Positions 1 to 8,681 are shown, counted from the first letter of the stretch. The stretch: 64,000 nucleotides of DNA from JASLEW01 sp035544895 (GCA_035544895.1 DASZZM010000055.1:62001-126000), one strand, 5' to 3'. Numbers and translations are program-made. The notes: generated by a model not told the origin, from the sequence alone.

Positions 1-704
1 GCGTTCCAGGTGTTGGTGCTCGACTGCAACAGCACGTCGCACTCCCGGTCGTCGCGCAGGATGAAGACGACGTAGCTCTGCACGCCTCCCCGCTCGGCGG
101 TCAGCTTGCCCAGGTAGACGCCGCTCGGCCAGTCCTCCGGGATCACCAGCCCGGCCGCCGTCTGCCAGCGGCAGTCGCGCAGCCGCTCGGGCTCGATCGG
201 CGGGTCGGGCTGCGCCGCTCCCTGAAAGGGGCCGAGCCGATGCACGTGGCGCCCTCCCTTGCCGCCGTACCAGCCCATGCGGTAGAGGTCGATCACGAAG
301 CGGGACGGGGGATTGGTGCTCACCGCGAACGCCAGCCGCTCGCCCGCACGCAGGGAGGTCCGCGAGCAGTAGCCCTCGATCCAGGGGCAGCGGTAACGGG
401 TCGCGGGGTCGACGGCGGTGCGGCTCAGCAGCCAGTCGGTCGTGCCCGGCTTGGCGTTCTCGGCGCGGATGAGGTCGCGCCGAGCGGCCGTGCGGCGGCA
501 GCCCTGAAGCCCCAGCGTCGAGACGACGCCGGCAGCCGCCATGCCCGCAAGGAGCTGGCGGCGGTCGAGGCCGGTATCTGCAAGGCCGCGGGCGCTTCCA
601 TGGCCGGCGGCGCTCTCCTGCCCCACTGGCGGCTGGTCGCCGCCCACCAAAGGCTGCTCGTCGATGTCTTCCATGGCAGCCCGGCGCGGGTCCGGGCGGC
701 TCAT
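1..704 (-). CDS. N,N-dimethylformamidase beta-subunit-like secreted protein (C-terminus cut by window edge)
   Basis: The visible 234 residues begin at ATG 704; a second in-frame ATG lies at 674. The N-terminus is long and polar, then comes a Tat-like DRRQLLAG followed by a hydrophobic stretch and a lipobox-like LQGC near residue 69, so the product is probably an exported lipoprotein. After it come the phrases IEGYCSRTS, DLYRMGWYGGKGGR and LLQSSTNTWNA, which are typical of the large (beta) subunit family of N,N-dimethylformamidase. The active-site part of the family lies beyond the window, so activity cannot be judged. The gene starts 58 bp after the lanM stop on the same strand and may be the last gene of that operon. 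Family recognised by motif only. Confidence 0.6.
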   Translation of the reverse strand, partial: MSRPDPRRAAMEDIDEQPLVGGDQPPVGQESAAGHGSARGLADTGLDRRQLLAGMAAAGVVSTLGLQGCRRTAARRDLIRAENAKPGTTDWLLSRTAVDPATRYRCPWIEGYCSRTSLRAGERLAFAVSTNPPSRFVIDLYRMGWYGGKGGRHVHRLGPFQGAAQPDPPIEPERLRDCRWQTAAGLVIPEDWPSGVYLGKLTAERGGVQSYVVFILRDDRECDVLLQSSTNTWN

Positions 705-762
705 TTTCCCAGAAAGCGGCCAGGGCGCAAAACCGCGCGCTGCGAACCTCCGAGACGAAACG

Positions 763-3700
763 CTACGAGCCGGCGCCGAGCGCGCTGCCGGCGCGGATTT
801 CGAGCAGGAGGACCGAGGGCACCCGATCGGGGAAGGCGAGACGTAGGAAGCCATAGCCGATGCCTGCCAGGCCGAGCATCAGGCCGGGTGGCTCGGCGCC
901 CGCGGGCATGCCGAAGCGCCAGCCGTCGGCGGCGACGTTGGCGAGCACGCCGCCGGCGAGGCGGAGGACCTCCTCGGCGAGCGCGTCGTCATGCAGCCGG
1001 CGGGCCGCGAGCAGCAGGAAATCCAGGCATCCGAGGTCGCCGTGACAGAGACAGTGCGTGAGGCCGAAGCCTTCGGCGAGGGTGGTCTCGACCGCGATGG
1101 CGATCTCGCCGCGCAGCGCGGGGTCGTCGAGCAAGGAGAGCGCGGCGAGGCGGGAAAGGCCGATCCCGGCGGCGCCATGGCACCAGGCGCACATCAGGCG
1201 CTCGCCCGCGTGCAGGCGGTCGCGCGCCGCCGGCTCGCCGCCGCCGCGGTCCGTGCGCTGGTCGGCCCAGTTCTTGTGCTCGGCGCGGTAGAGGCTGCGC
1301 TCGAAGGCGAAGCCGCCGCGGGCGGCGGCGGCGAACCGCTCGTCGCCGGTGGCGGCGCCCAGCCGCAGCAGCGCCCAGGCGATGCCCGCGGCGCCGTGCG
1401 AGAAGCCGGTCAGCGGCCAGGGAAAAGCCGGCGCGTTCCGCCAGGCGATGCCCTGCTCCTGCGCCTCGGCCCGCGCCAGCAGCCTCTCGCCGCAGGCGGC
1501 CGCGGCGCCGAGCGTCGCCGCGGCGGGGCGCAGCTCGTGGAGGGCAAGCAGCGCCGCCAGGCACCCCGCTGCGCCGTCCATCAAGTCCAACGTCTCGTCG
1601 CTCTCCACCCGCCGCGGCAGGTGGGCCAGGCAGGCCTCGGCGCCGTCGAGCAGGGCAGGGTCGTCCCACAGGGCGGCGAGGTGGGCGAGCGTGTAGATCA
1701 GTCCTCCCCAGCCGCTGAAGGCGCCGAGCAGTGGGATCGGCGGGCTCTCCTGGCGGGCCAGCGGCAGCAGCGCCGCGAGCGCGCCGCGCGCCAGGTCGGT
1801 ATAACGCGCCTCGCCGGTCACGGCGCCGAGCTGGGCGAGGAACAGCGCGATCCCGGGCAGCCCGCCGTAGAGATCGGCCTGCAGCGCCCCGAACTGCCAG
1901 GCGCCGCCGCCGATCGGCGCCAGACCGAACCACAGGGTGCGGTCGCGCTCCCGCGACGCCAGCGCCGCCAGCCGGTCGCCCACCGTCCTGGCGGCCGCCA
2001 GCAGCTCCTGCCGGCCGGCCGGAGCCGGCGCCGCCGCAAGGAAGTAGGGAGGGCGCCGCAGCGCTCCCGCCGTGAGCTCGACCGCGGTCAGGCAGCCATG
2101 CACGGCCCACAGCTGCAGCACGAGATCCGCCGCGCTGAGATGCCGCACGCCGTCGCGCACCCGGTCGAGGCCGGTGGCCGCAAAGACGCCGGAGAGCCGT
2201 TCTCCGTGGCCGGTCCACAGATCGCGCGAGTCGGTGCGGGTGGTGAAGATCGGCACGTCGCCGCGCTCGAGGTCGCGCCTCTCGTCGGCGAGGAACGCTT
2301 CCAGCCAGGGCTCGTGCTCGACCGCCGCCCACAACTGATCGAAGAGCTGGTCGCGGAGCAGCGCATTGCCCAGCACGTCGGGATGGAAGCTCTCGGTGAG
2401 CAGGCCTTCGTAGGCCAGGGTCGGGCGCAGAAGGACGCGCACCTCCACGCCGGCAAAGGCGGCGAGCGGGCCGTCCTCGCGCAACAACTCGCCGCGCCCG
2501 GCGAGCAGCAGCCGATACATCCGCTCGAAACCCGCGGCGATGGCGCCAGCGTAGCGGGGCAGGCGCACCGCTGCCCCGCCGGCGAGTTCCGGCCGGTTTG
2601 CCGCCGCCGGCAGGGCCATGCGCTTGCGGTCGAAGCGCATCTCGTCCGTGCCTTCGGCCGCGATGTAGAGAACGGGCCGCGGCGTGCTCTGGCCAGGCTC
2701 GCCGCCCAGTCCGCTGAGGTCGACTCCGGCGTCGTCGCGCGCCGCCCAGGTGCGCTCGGGAAGCAGGCCGATGCGCAGCACCGAGCGGGCCGGCGAAGGC
2801 ACCTCCGCGAGCGGCGCTCCCCGCCGCGCCGCGCCCGGAACGCCAGCGGCGGGCCGCGTCTCGCCGCCGCCGCCGCCGATCCAGGGGTGGAACAGCGCCT
2901 CGAGATCCACCAGGACCGGATGCTCGCCGGCGGCGATCAGGTTCTCGCTATGGACGTCGGCCGCGTCCAGCAGGTAGAGCAACGCGAGCAGGCCCCCCTG
3001 GCGCTGGTAGAACCGCTCGACCTCCGCCTCCTCGGCGCAGGCGCCGGCGGCCACGTGCTCGACCCAGCCGTAGGCTTCGCGGGCGAGGACGCGCAGGCCG
3101 CGCAGGGGAGGCGCAAAGCCCCTGGCATTGATCCAAGCCAGCAGCTCCTGGAACGCCGCTTCGACGGCAAGCGGCTTGGGCTTGTAGATCAGGCGGAAGC
3201 CCGAGGCGAAGCGCAGCAGGGTAACCGAGCGCCCGCCGCGATGGGGGTCGCCGGCGCCGGTGCGGACCTCGACCAGCTCGCCCGGCTCCTCCCGCACGTC
3301 CAAGAAAGCCCGGATCTCCTGCCAATCGGCGGCCAGGCGCGCCAGCAGCTCGCCGCTCGTCTCCACCCACTGCTCGATCCGCTGCACCGCCTGGCGGGCC
3401 AGGACCGGGTAGCGCCGCAGCAGCTCCACCGCAGCCTCCGGCCGGCGCAGCTCGGCGGCGAAGCCGCGGAAGCGCTCCTCGGCGCTGTCGCCGGCAAGCC
3501 GGCCTTCCAGCCTCGCCACCTGCAGCTCGAGCACGAGCATGCGGCTGATCTGACGCAGCAGGCGGGCGGCGAGGTTGGGATAGAGCACGGCGACCGCGCT
3601 CTCGGCCGTGAAGGGAAGGTCGCTCCCGCGGGCGGCGTCGCCGGCAAGTCCATCGAGGTCTCGGCGCAGACGGCTGCGCAGCCGCGCGCAGGCGTCGCGC

Positions 3701-3876
3701 AGCAGCGGAGCGACGAGGTCGAGGAACCCGGTCCGGTCGCCGGCACCGGCCGAGGGCAGCGCGGGGACGGCGGCCGCCGCGGCCCCCGTGCGGGCGGCGA
3801 AAGCGCTCGCGAGCGCGGCCAGCCAGGGAGGCGGCGCGGCGATGCGCTCGCGCAGGGCCTCGGGCGACTCGCCCAA
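763..3876 (-). CDS. lanM: Type 2 lanthipeptide synthetase LanM
   Basis: Bifunctional enzyme that dehydrates Ser/Thr of a precursor peptide and closes (methyl)lanthionine rings. The N-terminal two thirds is the DUF4135 dehydratase: the lipid-kinase-like DVHSENL followed by VDLEALFHP (about residues 305-330) are its phosphotransfer motifs. The C-terminal third is the LanC-like cyclase, with GFSHG, AWCHG (about residue 898) and LCHGDLG (about 944) supplying the zinc Cys/Cys/His set. From TTG 3876 it has 1037 residues. However, the same frame stays open upstream to at least 4098 and encodes typical LanM N-terminal sequence (AAEWYQALTLAER, RRLAADGLDE), so the real start is upstream, although no ATG, GTG or TTG exists there. 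It lies directly after two precursor genes; no LanT transporter is visible nearby. Confidence 0.93.
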   Translation of the reverse strand: MGESPEALRERIAAPPPWLAALASAFAARTGAAAAAVPALPSAGAGDRTGFLDLVAPLLRDACARLRSRLRRDLDGLAGDAARGSDLPFTAESAVAVLYPNLAARLLRQISRMLVLELQVARLEGRLAGDSAEERFRGFAAELRRPEAAVELLRRYPVLARQAVQRIEQWVETSGELLARLAADWQEIRAFLDVREEPGELVEVRTGAGDPHRGGRSVTLLRFASGFRLIYKPKPLAVEAAFQELLAWINARGFAPPLRGLRVLAREAYGWVEHVAAGACAEEAEVERFYQRQGGLLALLYLLDAADVHSENLIAAGEHPVLVDLEALFHPWIGGGGGETRPAAGVPGAARRGAPLAEVPSPARSVLRIGLLPERTWAARDDAGVDLSGLGGEPGQSTPRPVLYIAAEGTDEMRFDRKRMALPAAANRPELAGGAAVRLPRYAGAIAAGFERMYRLLLAGRGELLREDGPLAAFAGVEVRVLLRPTLAYEGLLTESFHPDVLGNALLRDQLFDQLWAAVEHEPWLEAFLADERRDLERGDVPIFTTRTDSRDLWTGHGERLSGVFAATGLDRVRDGVRHLSAADLVLQLWAVHGCLTAVELTAGALRRPPYFLAAAPAPAGRQELLAAARTVGDRLAALASRERDRTLWFGLAPIGGGAWQFGALQADLYGGLPGIALFLAQLGAVTGEARYTDLARGALAALLPLARQESPPIPLLGAFSGWGGLIYTLAHLAALWDDPALLDGAEACLAHLPRRVESDETLDLMDGAAGCLAALLALHELRPAAATLGAAAACGERLLARAEAQEQGIAWRNAPAFPWPLTGFSHGAAGIAWALLRLGAATGDERFAAAARGGFAFERSLYRAEHKNWADQRTDRGGGEPAARDRLHAGERLMCAWCHGAAGIGLSRLAALSLLDDPALRGEIAIAVETTLAEGFGLTHCLCHGDLGCLDFLLLAARRLHDDALAEEVLRLAGGVLANVAADGWRFGMPAGAEPPGLMLGLAGIGYGFLRLAFPDRVPSVLLLEIRAGSALGAGS

Positions 3877-4096
3877 CAGAGCGAGGAAGGCTGGCTCGTC
3901 GAGGCCATCGGCGGCGAGGCGCCGCTCCCAGATTTCGCGGCGCGCGAAGGGCGCCTGGGCGCGCCAGCGTGCGGCCCGCTGCCGCGCCAGGTCCGGATCG
4001 ATGCCGCGCGCGGCGGAACCGCGCGTCCGTTCCGCCAGGGTCAGCGCCTGGTACCACTCGGCCGCGTCCCACGGCGGAGGCGCGGCCCGCCCCCGG

Positions 4097-4318
4097 TCAG
4101 ACGCAGCAGATGCAATCGCAGCCGTAGCTGTAGACCGCGGTGCTGCGGGTGTAGGTAAACGGGGGCTTCGTGGCGGCGGCGGCCAGCTTTCCCAGCTCCG
4201 CCTCGTTGAGCTCGATCAGCGCCGCGGGATGGGCCGGCAGCAGGTCTCGCTCGGCCGCGCTCAGGCTGGCGCGGTATTCGGGGTCTCTCCAGGCGCGAAT
4301 GACGTGCTCTTTCTTCAT
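4097..4318 (-). CDS. lanA1: Mersacidin/lichenicidin-family lanthipeptide precursor, copy 1
   Basis: A 73-residue RiPP precursor, the presumed LanM substrate. The leader MKKEHVIRAWRDPEYRASLS is almost identical to copy 2 and matches the mersacidin/lichenicidin type 2 leader pattern (VIRAW.DPEYR.SLS..ER..LP.HPA). The leader ends around ELGKL. The core is rich in Thr/Ser (TYTRSTAVYS) and ends YGCDCICCV, with four Cys in six residues. There is no double-glycine in this copy; an Ala-rich stretch sits where cleavage would be expected. ATG 4318 is preceded at 5 nt by a perfect AAGGAGA. The stop codon overlaps the open LanM frame, implying tight coupling with lanM. Confidence 0.9.
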   Translation of the reverse strand: MKKEHVIRAWRDPEYRASLSAAERDLLPAHPAALIELNEAELGKLAAAATKPPFTYTRSTAVYSYGCDCICCV

Positions 4319-4323
4319 GTCGA

Positions 4324-4330
4324 TCTCCTT
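4324..4330 (-). promoter_or_regulatory. Shine-Dalgarno of lanA1
   Basis: AAGGAGA on the minus strand, 5 nt before ATG 4318. The same sequence at nearly the same spacing precedes lanA2, suggesting gene duplication including the ribosome binding site. Confidence 0.75.
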
Positions 4331-4331
4331 C

Positions 4332-4565
4332 TCAGACGCAGCAGATGCAGTCGCAGCCGTAGCTGCCGATGGCGGTGCTGTAGGAGTAGCTGATGGGGAC
4401 GGGCTGCGGATCGCCGGCCGGGGCGCCGCCAGCCATGCCGAGCCGCGCCTCGTCCAGCTCGATCAGCGCCGCGGGATGGGCCGGAAGGCGGTCCCGCTCG
4501 GCCGCGCTCAGGCTGGCGCGGTACTCAGGGTCTCTCCAGGCGCGGATCACGTGCTCTTTCTTCAT
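4332..4565 (-). CDS. lanA2: Mersacidin/lichenicidin-family lanthipeptide precursor, copy 2
   Basis: A 77-residue paralogue of lanA1 lying 13 bp upstream of it. The first 26 residues are identical to copy 1 and the rest of the leader differs at only a few positions. The core begins after MAGG, a plausible GG cleavage site, and reads PISYSYSTAIGS before the same terminal YGCDCICCV. The middle of the core differs clearly from copy 1 (no TYTR), while the Cys-rich end is invariant. An upstream in-frame start (4628) exists, but ATG 4565 is preferred because AAGGAGA lies 6 nt before it and the conserved leader begins exactly there. First gene of the lanA2-lanA1-lanM operon. Confidence 0.9.
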   Translation of the reverse strand: MKKEHVIRAWRDPEYRASLSAAERDRLPAHPAALIELDEARLGMAGGAPAGDPQPVPISYSYSTAIGSYGCDCICCV

Positions 4566-4571
4566 TTCGGG

Positions 4572-4578
4572 TCTCCTT
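4572..4578 (-). promoter_or_regulatory. Shine-Dalgarno of lanA2 (decides the start)
   Basis: AAGGAGA 6 nt before ATG 4565 on the minus strand. It supports the conserved-leader ATG over the longer reading from 4628. Confidence 0.75.
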
Positions 4579-4742
4579 TTTGCGCCGCGGGTGGACGGCG
4601 CGCTTCGAGTCTTGTCCTGGGCCTCCACGTCGCGTGCTTCTTCTAGGAGTGAGGTGCTTGGCGGCCCGCGAGCGGGACACCGGGGCGGCGGCGTCCGGGG
4701 CGCCCTCCGGCATCCGTGGGCTTTGGGTTACGATGAGGACAG

Positions 4743-5717
4743 ATGCCGCCAGAAGAGCCTGCCACTCCGACGCCTCAGGGCGCCGCTCCGGCGCTGTCGG
4801 TCGTCATCCCGGTCTACAACAGCGCGGCCATCCTCCCCGAGCTGATCGAGCGGCTCCTGCCGGTGCTGGCCGCCTGTGCGCCGCGCTACGAAGTGGTGCT
4901 GGTCAACGACGGCAGCCGGGACGCGAGCTGGGAAACGATCTCGCGCCTGGCGGCCGGCGAGCCGCGCGTGCGCGGCATCGACCTGATGCGCAACTACGGG
5001 CAGCATAACGCCCTGCTGTGCGGCATCCGCGCCGCGGCGGGCGACCTCGTGGTGACCATGGATGACGATCTGCAGCACCCGCCCGAAGAGATCCCGAAGC
5101 TGCTCACGGCCTTGAACCAGGAAATCGACGTGGTCTACGGCACGCCGCTGGCCGAGCGCCACGGGCTGCTGCGCGATCTCGCCTCGCGGGTGACCAAGCT
5201 CGTCCTGCAAGGCGCCATGGGAGCGGCGGTGGCGCGCCAGGTCAGCGCCTTCCGCGCCTTTCGCACCGAGCTGCGCGCCGCCTTTGCCCGCTACGACAAC
5301 CCCTACGTGTCGATCGACGTCCTGCTGACCTGGGCGACCACGCGCTTCGCCGCCGTCCCGGTGCGCCACGAGAAGCGGCGCTCGGGGACCTCCAACTACT
5401 CCTTTCGCCTGCTGGCGCGCCACGCCCTCAACATGGTGACCGGCTTCAGCGTCGGCCCTCTGCGGCTGGCCAGCCTGATCGGCTTCGCCTCCACCCTGCT
5501 CGGCCTGGGCGTGCTCGCCTACGTGGTCGGGCGCTATCTCATCCAGGGCACCAGCGTGCCCGGGTTCCCCTTCCTGGCCTCGGTCATCGCCATCTTTTCC
5601 GGCGCCCAGCTCTTCACCCTCGGCATCATCGGCGAGTACCTGGCGCGCATGCACTTCCGGATGATGTCGCGGCCGGTCTACACGGTACGCGGCCAGACCC
5701 TGCGCGGCCAGGGTTAG
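4743..5717 (+). CDS. Family 2 glycosyltransferase, polyprenyl-phosphate sugar transferase type (ArnC/DPM1-like)
   Basis: Predicted to move a sugar from a nucleotide donor onto a polyprenyl phosphate at the inner membrane. The N-terminus has the GT2 fold start LSVVIPVYNS, then VLVNDGSRD and the metal-binding MDDDLQHP near residue 106, the phrase typical of the DPM1/ArnC subgroup. Near the C-terminus two hydrophobic segments (about residues 240-265 and 275-300) end in the characteristic IGEYLAR. Its 324 residues match the subgroup. It is followed on the same strand by a WecD-like acetyltransferase and a WecE-like aminotransferase, so it may load a modified aminosugar onto a lipid carrier. The exact sugar cannot be told from sequence. 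Confidence 0.88.
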   Translation: MPPEEPATPTPQGAAPALSVVIPVYNSAAILPELIERLLPVLAACAPRYEVVLVNDGSRDASWETISRLAAGEPRVRGIDLMRNYGQHNALLCGIRAAAGDLVVTMDDDLQHPPEEIPKLLTALNQEIDVVYGTPLAERHGLLRDLASRVTKLVLQGAMGAAVARQVSAFRAFRTELRAAFARYDNPYVSIDVLLTWATTRFAAVPVRHEKRRSGTSNYSFRLLARHALNMVTGFSVGPLRLASLIGFASTLLGLGVLAYVVGRYLIQGTSVPGFPFLASVIAIFSGAQLFTLGIIGEYLARMHFRMMSRPVYTVRGQTLRGQG

Positions 5718-5788
5718 GCACCGCTCCCCTCGTGGATGCGAACCGATACTGGGGGCGAGGGGGCGGCGGCGCCGCAGGGCCCTGAGAG

Positions 5789-6571
5789 ATGGCGGTGGCC
5801 TGCGAGCTGCTGGCATGGGACTCCGCCTTCTTCGGGCGCCGCATCGCGCGGCTGCACGGCAGCCGCCTCGACCCCGAAGCCTGGGGTGAAGCCCACGCCT
5901 GGTGCCGCGAGCGGGCCATCGACTGCCTCTACTTCCTGGCCGATCCGGTCGACCCGATCACCGCGCCGCTCGCCGAGCAGGCGGGGTTCCGGCTGGTGGA
6001 CCTGCGGGTGACTCTCGACGGAGAGCCCAAGCCGGCGCCGGCCGCGCCGGCGGCACCACCCGCGCGCATCCGGCCGGCCGAGACCGGCGACGTGCCCGCT
6101 CTGCGGCGCATCGCCGCGGTCAGCCACCGCGACTCGCGCTTCTACTATGATCCGCACTTCGAGCGCGCCAGGTGTGACGGGCTTTACGCCACCTGGATCG
6201 AGAAGAGCTGCCAGGGGGAAGCGGCGGCGGTCCTGGTCGCCGAGGTGGAAGGCAGGGCGGGGGGCTATATCACCTGCCTGCTCGATCCCGCCGCCGGATC
6301 CGCCGCGGGCCTCTCCGGGCGGATCGGCCTCTTCGCGGTCGCCGCCGCCGCGCAGGGGCGCGGCGTGGGCAGCTTGCTCATCGACGAAGCGCTCGCCTGG
6401 CTGGCGGCGCGCGGCGCCGGCCGCGTCAGCGTCGTCACCCAGGGACGCAATCGACGGGCCCAGCGCATCTACCAGAAGGCCGGGCTGCTGACCCGCTCGG
6501 TCGAGCTCTGGTACCACCGCTGGTTCCTGGCGGGTCCGGATGCGGCCCCGGGATGGGAGTCTCCGCGGTGA
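5789..6571 (+). CDS. WecD-like GNAT acetyltransferase (dTDP-amino-sugar N-acetyltransferase family)
   Basis: The N-terminus CELLAWDSAFFGRRIARL matches the N-terminal domain of WecD/RffC, which acetylates dTDP-4-amino-4,6-dideoxygalactose to give dTDP-Fuc4NAc. The second half is a GNAT domain: GRIGLFAVAAAAQGRGVGS is the acetyl-CoA-binding strand and loop (about residues 180-198), followed by the conserved QGRNRRAQRIYQKAGL. Its end overlaps the start of the WecE-like gene by 19 bp, so the two are translationally linked, and the pair reconstitutes the last two soluble steps of Fuc4NAc synthesis. A related amino sugar is equally possible. Confidence 0.82.
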   Translation: MAVACELLAWDSAFFGRRIARLHGSRLDPEAWGEAHAWCRERAIDCLYFLADPVDPITAPLAEQAGFRLVDLRVTLDGEPKPAPAAPAAPPARIRPAETGDVPALRRIAAVSHRDSRFYYDPHFERARCDGLYATWIEKSCQGEAAAVLVAEVEGRAGGYITCLLDPAAGSAAGLSGRIGLFAVAAAAQGRGVGSLLIDEALAWLAARGAGRVSVVTQGRNRRAQRIYQKAGLLTRSVELWYHRWFLAGPDAAPGWESPR

Positions 6572-7707
6572 GCGAATACAGCATTCCCTTCAACCGGCCG
6601 ACCATCGTAGGCGCGGAGTACCGCTACATGCGGGAGGCGATCGAGAGCGGCAAGATCTCGGGCGACGGCCGGTTCTCGCGCCTCTGTCATGCCTGGCTGG
6701 AGCGCGAGCTGGGAGCCGCCAAGGCGCTGCTCACCACCTCCTGCACCCACGCCCTGGAGATGAGCGCACTGCTGCTCGATCTCGCGCCGGGAGACGAGGT
6801 GATCGTCCCCTCGTTCACCTTCGTCTCGACGGTCAACGCCTTCGTGCTGCGCGGCGCTCGCCCGGTTTTCTCCGACATCCGCCCGGACACCCTGAACCTC
6901 GACGAGGCGGGCCTCGAGCGGCTGGTCGGGCCGCGCACCCGCGCGGTGCTGGCGGTGCACTACGCCGGCGTCGGCTGCGAGATGGAGGCGATCGGGGAGG
7001 TCGCCGGCCGCCACGGCCTCGCGGTCGTCGAGGACAACGCGCACGGCCTGTTCGGCAGGCTGCGCGGGCGTCTGCTCGGCAGCTTCGGCTGCATGTCGAC
7101 GCTCTCCTTTCACGAGACCAAGAACTTCACCTGCGGCGAGGGCGGCGCGCTGATCATCAACGATCCGCGTTATGCGGCGCGGGCCGAGATCGTGCGCGAG
7201 AAGGGGACCAACCGCAGCCAGTTCTTCCGCGGCGAGGTCGACAAGTACACCTGGGTGGACGTGGGATCGAGCTACCTTCCGGCCGATCTCCTCGCCGCGT
7301 TCCTCTACGCGCAGCTCGAAGCGCGCGAGCGGGTCCAGGCGGCGCGGCGGACGCTGTGGGAGCGCTACCGCGACCAGCTCGCCGGGTGGGCCGCGGAGCG
7401 CGGCGTCCGCCTGCCATGCGTGCCGGATGGCTGCGAGCAGCCCTACCACATCTTCTACCTCCTGCTGCCCTCGCTGCGCCAGCGGCAGGCCTTGATCGAA
7501 CATCTCAAGCGCCAGGGGATCCTCGCGGTCTTCCACTATGTCCCGCTCCACCTCTCGGCGTACGCCCGCAAGGTCGCCGCCCGGCTCGAAGACTGCCCCG
7601 TCGCCGCCGACGTCGCCGACCGCCTGGTGCGCCTGCCCCTCTACTACGATCTCTCGGAAGAGGACCAGCTGCGGGTCATCGCGGCGATCCAGGAATTTTC
7701 AGGTTAG
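6553..7707 (+). CDS. wecE: dTDP-4-amino-4,6-dideoxygalactose transaminase (WecE/RffA-like)
   Basis: PLP-dependent aminotransferase of the DegT/DnrJ/EryC1/StrS family, converting a dTDP-4-keto-6-deoxyhexose to the 4-amino sugar. IPFNRP at the N-terminus, SGKISGDGRFSRLC, the TSCTHALEM phosphate-binding loop, DEVIVPSFTFVSTVNAF, VEDNAHG, and the PLP lysine in HETKNFTCGEGGAL (Lys190) are all WecE-type. Its 384 residues match the family. It overlaps the acetyltransferase by 19 bp. Together with the GT2 upstream it forms a small amino-sugar cassette, probably for a cell-surface glycan. Confidence 0.9.
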   Translation: MGVSAVSEYSIPFNRPTIVGAEYRYMREAIESGKISGDGRFSRLCHAWLERELGAAKALLTTSCTHALEMSALLLDLAPGDEVIVPSFTFVSTVNAFVLRGARPVFSDIRPDTLNLDEAGLERLVGPRTRAVLAVHYAGVGCEMEAIGEVAGRHGLAVVEDNAHGLFGRLRGRLLGSFGCMSTLSFHETKNFTCGEGGALIINDPRYAARAEIVREKGTNRSQFFRGEVDKYTWVDVGSSYLPADLLAAFLYAQLEARERVQAARRTLWERYRDQLAGWAAERGVRLPCVPDGCEQPYHIFYLLLPSLRQRQALIEHLKRQGILAVFHYVPLHLSAYARKVAARLEDCPVAADVADRLVRLPLYYDLSEEDQLRVIAAIQEFSG

Positions 7708-7721
7708 CCCCAACCGCCGGA

Positions 7722-8447
7722 TCATCGGCCGTATTCGTCGTGGCGGCGCAGCCAGTAGGGGCCGCGATCGCCCTCGTCTCGGCCCTTGGGCAGCAGGTCG
7801 AGGTAATGGTAGGCCGTGTTCACCATGTCGATGCCGCGCGCGAAGCTCGAATAGGCGTGGAACAGGCGGCCCGCGGGATCCTTGTAGAAGACGCTGACGC
7901 CCTCCCGCTCGGTCTCGTGGGGGTCTTGCACGGTGTAGTTGTAGAAGGCTTTCTTCTCGGCCACCTCCGCCGGCGTGAACGACACGTGGTAGTCGAAATT
8001 GAAATCGGTCCCGAACGACGAGACCCACTTGAAGCTCCAGCCCATTTTCCTCTCGTATGCCGCCAGCTTCTCGTACGGCGCCCGTGACACGGCGATCATG
8101 GTCGCGTCGCGGTGGTTCAGGTGCACGATGACGCCATTGAAGTTGTCGGCCCAGAAGGAGCACGTCCCGCACCCCGCCTCCCAGTCCGGGCCGAACATGA
8201 AGTGATAGACGATCAGCTGACTCCGTCCGTCGAAGAGCTGCGACAGGGTCTGTCTTCCCTGCGGCCCCTCGAAGGCATACTCCTTTTCGACGGGCTCCCA
8301 CGGAAGCTCGCGCCGCTGCCGGCTCAGGTCGTCGCGCAGCCGCGTGAATGCTTTCTCCTTGGCCAGCAGCGCCTTCCGCGCCGCGAGCCACTCTTCGTGC
8401 GACACCACCGGGTGGTCCTCGATACCGCGGCCGCCGTCGTTCGTCAT
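7722..8447 (-). CDS. DUF899 thioredoxin-like family protein
   Basis: The sequence carries the DUF899 hallmarks: HEEWLAARKALLAKEKAFTR near the N-terminus, the RRELPW segment, LIVYHFMFGP, GCGTCSFWADNFNG with a CGTC motif around residue 112, and HVSFTP. DUF899 proteins have a thioredoxin-like fold and are annotated as putative dithiol-disulfide oxidoreductases; physiological substrates are not known. It is convergent with wecE, whose stop is 14 bp away. The start ATG 8447 is preceded by GGAGGAG-like sequence on the minus strand. Confidence 0.9.
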   Translation of the reverse strand: MTNDGGRGIEDHPVVSHEEWLAARKALLAKEKAFTRLRDDLSRQRRELPWEPVEKEYAFEGPQGRQTLSQLFDGRSQLIVYHFMFGPDWEAGCGTCSFWADNFNGVIVHLNHRDATMIAVSRAPYEKLAAYERKMGWSFKWVSSFGTDFNFDYHVSFTPAEVAEKKAFYNYTVQDPHETEREGVSVFYKDPAGRLFHAYSSFARGIDMVNTAYHYLDLLPKGRDEGDRGPYWLRRHDEYGR

Positions 8448-8681
8448 GCTCCGCTCCTCCCTTCTCCCCCTAACTTACTTGTAATAGCCGGTCAAGTCGA
8501 TCACCAGGTCCAGGCTCCCCGCCGGACAACAGCGATTTACGATTGCGTCGTGTCACTACCTCGGGTAGGAGTGTGAACCTGGGGGTCGCCAGCGAGCTAG
8601 TCCACGCGGCTAGCCATGTATATACTGGCCACTCCGGTCCGGAAGGGCTCGGGCGAGCATCGGCGCGCGAGGAGGCCACTC

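Noticed and set aside
991..4158. Long plus-strand open frame opposite lanM
   Set aside because: It is the antisense of lanM in high-GC DNA, with low-complexity Arg/Gln/Ala-rich sequence and no domain.
7722..8447. DUF899 protein as part of the sugar cassette
   Set aside because: It lies on the opposite strand and has an unrelated fold.
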